Source of the DNA: Amorphochlora amoebiformis
Taxonomy: Eukaryota > Cercozoa > Chlorarachniophyceae
NCBI GenBank assembly: GCA_054601695.1
Contig: BAAHQB010000346.1
Coordinates: 1 to 64,000, forward strand
Direction: 5' to 3'
DNA: 64,000 bases
In this document: piece by piece, positions 55,152-64,000 of the stretch
How the letters are laid out: every line of letters begins with the position of its first letter
Numbering within the stretch: position 1 is the stretch's first letter
The notes under the pieces: generated by a model
What the model was told of the DNA's origin: nothing
The model's input: the letters and a program-made list of their open reading frames with translations, nothing else
Database searches by the model: none
Program-made: the position numbers and the translations under genes

Positions 55152-56236
55152 TATATATACATACAGTAATGTAATATATACATATAAATATATATATACA
55201 CTTGTAAATATATTCCCATACAGTCATGGATACCAACCGCATAGATTTCATGAAACAAATAGGCTCCCTAAACTTCACCATCAAATCCGTATCCCTAACC
55301 CTAACCCTCTCCAACCCCAACCCTACCCCTAACCACTACCCCGCCCCTAGTCACAGCCGAACCCTAACGTCTTCCCTAGCCCCAACCTTCCCCTAGTCCA
55401 TCAGCTCCCCACCAGCCTCCAGACTTATGGTAACTGTAAATGTAATTGATGATACCAGTCGACACGAAAGCCAGGAGAGATTCTGCCCGTGTGGAAGAAA
55501 CTGTTCGGAAACGGTTGGGCTTAGGGTTTGGGGGTTTTGCGGTGAAGAAGGATTGGGATTAGGGTTATAGTATTTGTGTGTAAATAAAATTTGTGTTTTC
55601 ATTTGGTTTATATAATATATATATATATATATATATACATATATATATGTAAATATATATTGTTTCAAATTCTTGCAAGGATACATTTCAATGCATCAAT
55701 ATTCTGCGAATTACACGCACACACACAAATATATACACATAGGCTTGTTCATGGTTGGTTCTGATCAATGGAAAAGAATGCACAAAATTGCCATCCGCGG
55801 TCACCCAAACCCTAGCCCTAACATGAACACGGGCCCGGCACTCGCATCCTAACACCACCCCCAATCGAACAGTTAACCTACTTCTCACTTAACCTGAGGC
55901 CTAATGATAATCTGAAGCCTAACCGTAGGAATGGGCTCTAACAAGATGAGGCTCTACCTTCCGAGTATTCTACAGTCTGCAGATAGGGTTAGGGTTAGGG
56001 TTAGGGTTAGGATTAGGGTTACGGTTAGGGTTAGGGTTAGGGTTAGGGTTAGGGTTAGGGTTAGGGTTAGGATTAGCGCTAGGGTTAGCGTTAGGTTTAT
56101 GTGCAGGGTTTCAGATTGGTAATGGGGGAATCTATTGGAGAAAATGGGGTGTATGTTTCAGTGTATGTTTCATTGGCATTTACGATTTACGGCAAATGAA
56201 TATTTTATAATTATATTTATATTGTATGTATTATAC

Positions 56237-56268
<32 letters not shown>

Positions 56269-56335
56269 TTACATATATATATATATATATATCTACATGT
56301 ACGTAATATTATTTGTGACCTACATATTATGTATA

Positions 56336-56372
<37 letters not shown>

Positions 56373-56664
56373 AATGTAAATATTTCCAGGTGATCGGTAC
56401 TCTTGAGTCACAAGCTTTGGACGCCAAGGAAAAGGTACCTTCTAGTACCTCACATATAATTAACATATTACAACATTATATAATACTTATATATGTGCGT
56501 ATATATACATATATATATATATATATGTATGTATATATATATATATTATATATATATATGTATATACATGTATACAAGATATAATATACATATAAATATG
56601 TATATGCCATGTGGTATGTAAAATATTTATATATATATATATATATGTATGTATATATATAAAT

Positions 56665-56697
<33 letters not shown>

Positions 56698-56775
56698 GTT
56701 TATAAATGAATAAGTGTAACATATGAAAGGATACATGTATATTATACAGACATAAACATAGGCATGTATGCACTC

Positions 56776-56814
<39 letters not shown>

Positions 56815-58218
56815 TACAGATAGATGTGCATCTACACATGTAAATATATATTCTATATATATATATATATATATCTATATATATGTGTGTGTATATTATA
56901 TATGTACATATATATCCCAAAGTATAATATATTCATAGATGAGTATTCACATTTTCATGTCGTATATCCCGCGAACGCTTAGGGAGAAAAGAAATTCGCC
57001 GTAAATACGACAGTTCTCTTCCGCAACTATGCCACAGAGGTCACCCAAATTCTAAAACTAACCCTATACACCTGTCCACCTAACACGTCTTCACATAGAC
57101 ATTACCCGAACTGACACGAACGAACCCTATAAACCACCCCGCCTAATACGTGTCCTAACACTAACCCTTTACGCCTACTCTACGTGATACGTCTTTACAG
57201 AGGCATCACATAATCCTCCATGTCCACAGACATCACCATAATTGTCACACTAACCCTATACCTATCCTACCTTACACGTGTCCTCGGCATCACCGTAATC
57301 CTAAGCCAACCCTACACACCACCTACCCTACCTAATACGTGAATCCTGACGTTCATGTACACCATCTACCCTGCCTAATACGGATCCAGAGAGGCATCAC
57401 ACCGTAATCCTAACGCTATTCCTGCGCACCACCCTACCCTGCCTAATGCGCCTTCAGAATTCCTCTATTCGTGTATACCTATACGTGTATATATATACAT
57501 ATAAAAAAATATATATATATAATATATATATAAATATATGTAGGTTTACATATGTATATACGAATATTTATATACATATACTTATTAGTATATACATATA
57601 TATATACATATACATATATGTTGTATGTGTTTATATGGACGTGCGTACATATTCTACATCATTAGTCATCAATAGTTTTTCCTCACTATTTGAGCTCTTC
57701 CTCTATAAAAATACACACATTATATACATATATATATATATATAATATATGTATGAATATATCTCTACATAAATATGTGTATTTATCCACTATTTCCAAC
57801 CCTCTCTCTACACAACACACAAAAACACACATCATACACACACACAAAATATATCTAAATATATTTAACACATACATATATGGGTACAAATATGCATAAT
57901 ATACATAATACTTTTTAGGCCATCATGAAGGTGGGGTTTGGAGAGTCGCTGAATAAAGAGGAGATCCTGAAGCTAGGTAACCAACCACTCCTCCCTTGAT
58001 AGCCTTACGGTTAGCATTAGCGGTAGAATTAGGGCCAAACTTTACCCGAATGCTTGTTAAGATTAGCATTAGGGTTGCTAGGATCAGTGTTAGCGTGGGT
58101 GTAGGGTTTTGTGGAATTATTTTTCCCATATTTGTGTGTTTTCAGGCAAGAAATTTGCACATGCCATGGAGCTTGGTACCCAAACCTAAACCTAACTTAG
58201 CCTAGCCCTAGCCCCATA

Positions 58219-58289
<71 letters not shown>

Positions 58290-58906
58290 GTAAATAAGTG
58301 CATAGAGGTATCTATGGATGTTTGTATACGTATTACATGGAAAACATAGATCATGAGGAATAATTTAGTGTTCATCTCTAGATATGTAAAGATACACATA
58401 CATACATGCATGCATACACATTACATATGTATAATATGTAGATGTATATATATATATATATATATATTACATATATACATGTATATATATATTTATAAAC
58501 CTAAGTCATTGCATACCAACCATGCCTAGATTAGAGGATCAAACGCCTAAGCCTAGCTATAGGCCTCGAAACCTAACCCTAGACCCTAGGCTCCTAATTA
58601 AGCCTAGGTTCCGAAGCCTAACCCTATATTTGAATCCCAAGCCTAGATTCCGAAGCCTAAGCTTGGGCTCGGAACCCTAAGTAAGAGTAAACATACGTTC
58701 CCAAATTTAACTTTAGGTTCCGAGCCTCAGTCGATGTTCAATGCGTACCTTATGCTGCCGTTGGAGTCAAATAAGAAACTATGGTAAGTTTGTTTGCTTC
58801 ACTATACATCATGTACATGTGGTCTATGACATACTGTGTGTATATATATATATATATATAAATATGTGTATTATACATATATATATATATATATATATAT
58901 GTGTAT

Positions 58907-58937
<31 letters not shown>

Positions 58938-60582
58938 CTACACATTCATACCATATGAAGAATATAGGAATGTGTGTATGTAACTTCTGTAATTAGGCGA
59001 GATATAGACGAACTTCACGCTGTGGGCAAAGCTCTCGTCAACAAGTTTAGAGATAAAGTGAGAAATATATAAATATATATATATATATATTAGTATATAT
59101 ATATATATAAATACATATTTATATCAACATATACATACAAATATAGATATATCAATGCATACAAGGCTCTCGCCATGAAGTTTACAGAGAAAAGTCAGAA
59201 ATATATGAATAATATATGAATACATGTTTATATCAATATATATATATATATACATATATATTACATATCAATATATGCAAGGCTCTTACATTTTTAGAGG
59301 TAAATCAGAAGTATATAAATGCTATGTTACACATATACACGGAAAGGCAAATATGCATATATGTGTATACGCGTAGTATATATATACAAATATATTTATA
59401 TATATAATATACAGGTATTATTTGATAAAACTTATATATATATATATATATATATATGTGCATATATATATTATATTTATGCGTAAATATATATAAGAAT
59501 AACGATATGAAATACTTTGTATAAATTATATAGTATATGAAATATATATATATATATATATATATGTACCTATAGATACAATCATTTCATTTTCACCACA
59601 TATCCTCACATGAGTATACAAAGGTATATATAATATAGATGTATGTATATTGTATACATATATAGAAATCATATACTGCAATATACATATATATATATAT
59701 ATATAAAATATGAATGTATGTAAATACATATATTTATATGATATATATATATATATATATATATTTATTTTTATATATTGGTATTTTATTTGCATCTATA
59801 TGCACACACAAATGCATGTATGTTCATTTCATATGCAAACATGCTTACATACACATGCAGTGTTTACATCATAGAACATAAAGACCATTTTCATGTCAAG
59901 GGTACAATATTAATGTCAAGACTCACACATTCAGACGGCACACAGATAATGATAATTCCATCTTGTGTACTACTCTAATGCTTTGTTTTCCCCTTCCTCT
60001 GTCCCTTATTCTGTCCCTATATTCAATTTGCCCCTACTCTCTCTCTCTCGCTTTCTCCACTCCCTCGCTCTCTCCACTCTCTCTCGCTCTTTTCACTCTC
60101 TTGCTCTTTCGACTCTCTCTCTGCCCTCGCTCTCTCGTCTTTCTCTGCCCTCGCTCTCTCACTCTCTGTCTCTCGCCTCTTCTCACTCTCACCCTCTGTC
60201 ATCCTTCTCCCTCTCTCCCCTTGCTCTCACTCACTCTCTTACCCTCTCTCTCGCCTTGCTGCCACGCTCCCTCTCTTCCTCTCTTTATCTCGCGTAATCT
60301 TGCTCTCACTCTCTCTTTTCTCTCTCAACATCCCTCTTTTTCGTCTCCCTCTTTCTCTCAATCGCGGTGTATGTCTCACCACTTCTTCGGGGAAACCGCT
60401 GATGCCAGGACTCAAAGCTCAAGGTGTGTACAGTATGTTATATCACAAATATGTATACATATATATATATATACATATATATATGTACATATATAATATA
60501 TGTATATATATCTTTACTCCTATGTATGTGTGTGAATTTAAAAGGTAGATGTTATATGTGTACAGCATATTGACATAGCGAC

Positions 60583-60617
<35 letters not shown>

Positions 60618-60618
60618 A

Positions 60619-60690
<72 letters not shown>

Positions 60691-60692
60691 AA

Positions 60693-60727
<35 letters not shown>

Positions 60728-62184
60728 AGGTATATATAAATATACTAAGGAAATGAGTATGTATTTGACATAGGATACTGGATCCCTCCTTCAGGCCCTA
60801 TGCGAGGCTTCCGATGGTACATGTGTATTGTATACTCATGCATACACACATACATGTTTATAAATATTATATATATATATATATATTTATATATAAATAC
60901 TCATATATATTTTTACATGTATGTGTATTCATATCGAGATCGTATGATTACCCTTTGGGTGATAGGGGTGGGATGGCTGTGTTAGGCTAGGATGTGATTA
61001 TTTAGATACCGTAGCCCTAGCCCATTGACTCCCATCCACAAAGACTTGAGTGTAAATCTCTTTTGCATGGACACAAACGAAAACAAACACAGGAGACGAA
61101 ATGTTTACCGAAGACGAATGCGTCCACAATGTCTACTCCTTCATTGGAGCCGTAATGCTACCCCGCTAACTAACCCTTTTCCTAATCCTAATCCGAATCC
61201 TACCCCTAAGCCTAATCCTAACCCTAACCCCAACCCTAACCCTACCACCGTAACCTAAACAAAAGGGTATTGATACGACCTCGACAGCGCTGACTCATTG
61301 TGTTACTTTGATGGCTCTTTATCCTGATATTCAGGAGAAAGGTTTTCTTCCCTTGACGCTCATTTGCTTTCCCCTACTGCTCTTGTGCTTCCCTTTACAA
61401 CGTTCTCTTGCTTCCCTTATTGCTCTTTTGCTTCGTTACTCCTCCTTTGCTTCCCTTTACATCACTTTCGCTTATTGCTCTTTGGCTGCCTTCTCGTGCA
61501 GTTCGAGCAGAGATCCTTGAGGACGACTCGAAGGAAGACTTTACGATGGAAAAGGTCATCATAAAACCCTTACCACACCTCAACCTTCTAAACCTATCGT
61601 AAACTGCCCCAGCCCCGTCCATTAATGCTTGCCGTCATAGACCAGTGTACATGCCTCGGAAACCCTATGTACATACTAGACCGTCTATTCATGCTCTTGA
61701 AATCCCTATTATATCACCTTTGCAGGACGAGATACCTAACCCTAAATCTAATCTATTCTAACCCTAATTTTAGTAACCCAAACCCTAATCCTAGTTGTAA
61801 CCCTAACCCTAATCCTAGCCCTAGTCCTAGTCCTAACTTTGCTGTAATCCTAACCCTAACTGGTAGGCACTCCAGGGCTTTCCTTACACGTCGGCATTTG
61901 TACGTCTCCGATCAACATTAATATACCGTTATATAATATATATATTATATATCTATATATATATATATATATGATATAGATTTGTACCCATTTAATACTT
62001 TTATATAATATTACGTATGCAATATATATGTATACAAATTATATCCTTCAGATAAAGGAAACGCTTCGCCTCTTCCCTCCCGTTGTTGGTACACACACAC
62101 ACATATATATTATATATATATATATATATTTATACATATATATATATATTCATATTAATATATAGATATATGCATAAATACATA

Positions 62185-62218
<34 letters not shown>

Positions 62219-62440
62219 ATATATATAACAAATCTATAAACGTGGTAATTATTTACGAGTATACTGAATAAATCTATTAACATGTCTCATTAAAATATAT
62301 ACATATATACATGCATACTTACATATATAATATACTTATTCATGTATATATATATATATATATATGAGTGTGAATTTACGCTTATATAGTATTATACATA
62401 AATTTGTACACGTATTTTACGTATACCTAGAGGCACATCC

Positions 62441-62481
<41 letters not shown>

Positions 62482-62851
62482 TATAAATATATACAAATAT
62501 GTATCTATAAATATATATATATATATACAAATATGTATCTATAAATATATATACATATGTATTTATGTTTCAGGACTTCCTGCTCGAGAAACTACAAAAG
62601 CAGTCACACTAGGTAAATGCATATGTGTATATAGCAATAAATACACACACATATATATATATGTATATATATATGTATATATATGCATGGATATGTATGT
62701 AGGAATACATCTATTTATATATGTATATATATATATATTGTATATACGTATATATATATATATATATATATATATGCATGCACGTGTACATATGTATATA
62801 TATGCATTTTGGTGTATATGAGTATGATAAATATGCGATATAATACATCAG

Positions 62852-62886
<35 letters not shown>

Positions 62887-62954
62887 ATATATATAATACT
62901 TAGATTAATATTCAATGAAATATACTCTACACATGTACATTAATATTAACATTA

Positions 62955-62990
<36 letters not shown>

Positions 62991-63320
62991 CATATATATA
63001 TACATATATATAATTATATTTAAATAATGGATATGTAAAGGATATATGTATAATATATGTATGTGCATATATTTATATAAATATACAATTATATATATAT
63101 ATATATATATATATACATACATATATATATATAATATATATTTATATAGATGTATATATATATATATATGTATATCTATATGGATAGCATTTTATACATA
63201 TACACATATCTATTTACATATACATCTATACATATATATATATGTATGTATAAATTTTTGTTTACATATGTAGTGTATATGTATAGGTGACTTCACAATT
63301 GGGCCCAATACTTCAGTTTC
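52886..63320 (+). CDS. Membrane-anchored cytochrome P450, 3' end outside window
   Basis: Exons: 52886-52992, 53138-53211, 53306-53379, 53662-53718, 53949-54000, 54489-about 54565, 54675-54726, 55224-55288, 55459-55513, 55743-55799, 55929-55987, 56390-56434, 56983-57039, 57919-57976, 58146-58175, 58717-58783, 58997-59057, 60409-60423, 60774-60816, 61093-61151, 61266-61341, 61502-61554, 62052-62088, 62574-62612, 63287-63320: about 466 residues so far. After a basic N-terminal extension come a hydrophobic anchor ([20 protein letters not shown]), the proline-rich hinge ([14 protein letters not shown]), a C-helix-like [11 protein letters not shown], the I-helix [12 protein letters not shown] (A-G-x-D-T-T, oxygen activation) and K-helix [11 protein letters not shown] (ExxR). 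The PERF and haem-cysteine motifs should follow beyond 64000. P450s are ER-bound mono-oxygenases using NADPH; the substrate is unknown. Some residues seem missing between 61554 and 62052, so an exon may be overlooked. The exon at 54489 lacks a usable donor in the expected place. Confidence 0.85.
55290..55410 (+). repeat. Degenerate CCCTAA repeats just after a P450 exon
   Basis: CCCTAACC-type units with many substitutions fill most of the intron 55289-55458. They start within five bases of the donor GTATCC. Confidence 0.75.
55985..56100 (+). repeat. (GTTAGG)n array starting exactly at a splice donor
   Basis: The P450 exon ends GATAGG at 55987. The intron begins GTTAGG and continues as about 18 units of the same hexamer, with GTTACG and GTTAGC variants. 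The donor site is thus the first unit of a telomere-like array. Confidence 0.85.
57045..57450 (+). repeat. Degenerate tandem repeat around CCTAATACGTGTCC
   Basis: About five diverged units, each with CACC(CTA)CCT(AA)CACGTnTTC and ATCACCnTAATCCTAAC-like parts, follow the P450 exon that ends at 57039. They form the first 400 bases of the intron 57040-57918. Confidence 0.7.
58515..58735 (+). repeat. Repeats of an exon's 5' edge (AGGTTCCGAAGCCTAA) in the preceding intron
   Basis: The P450 exon starts CTTTAG|GTTCCGAGCCT at 58717. About seven degraded copies of CTAGGTTCCGAAGCCTAA precede it, including ones near 58605, 58650 and 58670. The acceptor is the last member of the array. Confidence 0.75.
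59058..59330 (+). repeat. Two degraded copies of a P450 exon's 3' end and donor
   Basis: The exon ends CAAAGCTCTCGTCAACAAGT, then TTAGAGATAAA|GTGAGAAATAT. Copies at about 59161-59207 (AAGGCTCTCGCCATGAAGTT, then TACAGAGAAAAGTCAGAAAT) and 59277-59320 repeat this order with decay, about 110 bases apart. Confidence 0.8.
59986..60361 (+). repeat. CT-rich tract before the 15-base P450 exon
   Basis: Degenerate pyrimidine-rich sequence with CTCTCGCTCTCTCCACTC-type units, ending about 47 bases before the tiny exon at 60409-60423. It could act as an extended polypyrimidine tract. Confidence 0.8.
61181..61862 (+). repeat. Scattered CCCTAA/CCTAAT repeat patches in P450 introns
   Basis: Patches at about 61181-61257 and 61733-61862 of degenerate CCCTAA units flank the exons at 61266-61341 and 61502-61554. 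Between them, 61355-61500 has a GCTTCCCTTnnTGCTCTTTT repeat of about 26 bases. Confidence 0.75.
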
Positions 63321-63924
63321 GTGTACATATACATATATATACAAATATACGATATACATATGTTATACATTGTATAATATACATATATATAACCTATATG
63401 TCTACATATATAAACCAAAAAGGGTATGCATAAATCCTCTTTTCATCTCTCTATCTCTGTTCTTCCTATTATTTCACTCTCGCTCTCGCTCTCACTCTCC
63501 ATTTCTCTTTCTGTTATACACTCTCTCTCTCTTTCTCTTATATTTCCTTCTCACTATACTCACAATTTTCCGTATCTGGTGGTACTTCCTCTCACTCTTT
63601 CTTTCTCTCGCATCTCTCTTTAATTTTTCTCGCTCTTCTCTCTTTCTCCTCTCTGTTTTTTTTTCTCTCTCTATTTCTTTTCTCTATCTCTAATACTCTC
63701 TTTCCTCTCGCTATGTATAGAAATATGAAAATATATCCACACATAATTGCATACATATTTCCATGCATACTCTTATATGTAATAAATATAAATATATATA
63801 TATAATTATTGTATCATATATATTTAATATTTAATGCACTACATGTACGTCCCATACTTAATACTTATACATAGATTTATAACTTTGCACGCACAGTATA
63901 TATAGATACATGTATGTACTATGT

Positions 63925-63969
<45 letters not shown>

Positions 63970-64000
63970 CATATCACAAAAATGTGTACTGTACATATAT
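63321..64000 (+). other. P450 intron running off the window, with CT-rich tract
   Basis: TA-rich sequence with a degenerate CT tract at about 63435-63715. I found no exon with the correct phase (one base, then a frame) and none with P450 C-terminal motifs, so the next exon is probably beyond 64000. Confidence 0.5.

Overview
This window is nuclear DNA from an intron-rich eukaryote, most likely a protist or alga. Short GC-richer islands of about 30-100 bases lie in very long stretches of (TA)n, (CT)n/(GA)n and TTAGGG/CCCTAA repeat. Most open frames longer than 60 codons are translated repeat (poly YI, SL or RE) and are not genes. The coding information sits in the islands. Read as exons with GT..AG borders, they join in a consistent codon phase over tens of kilobases. 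No taxon marker is present, so the species is left open.

Six genes can be assembled by hand. (1) 1128-4221, plus: a Sel1-repeat protein of 6 exons, complete. (2) 5204-26994, minus: a protein of about 560 residues in at least 23 exons, family not recognised. (3) 28722-31355, minus: a small secreted protein of 171 residues in 7 exons, complete. (4) 31605-40527, plus: a 464-residue protein in 18 exons, with an EF-hand-like N-terminus and a helical, HEAT/armadillo-like C-terminus, complete. (5) 41238-52782, minus: an endonuclease/exonuclease/phosphatase (EEP) superfamily enzyme, with some middle exons uncertain. (6) 52886 to beyond 63320, plus: a membrane-anchored cytochrome P450 with the oxygen-binding I-helix and ExxR motifs. 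Its haem-cysteine region lies outside the window.

Genes 1/2 and 4/5 are convergent. Genes 3/4 and 5/6 are divergent, with only about 250 and 100 bases between start codons. The space between genes is therefore short, and almost all the length is intron. The genes have unrelated functions and do not form a pathway.

The most striking signal is in the introns. Several contain degraded tandem copies of the neighbouring exon's edge, including its splice site. Several others are arrays whose repeat unit is the hexamer of the intron's own 5' splice site (GTTAGG, GTAACC/GTTACC or GTATAT). Telomere-like arrays lie deep inside introns, together with a conserved element of about 45-50 bases in both orientations. 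This suggests a repeat-amplification process that starts at exon-intron borders.

All exon models were built by eye from splice sites, phase and motifs. No transcript or database evidence was available.
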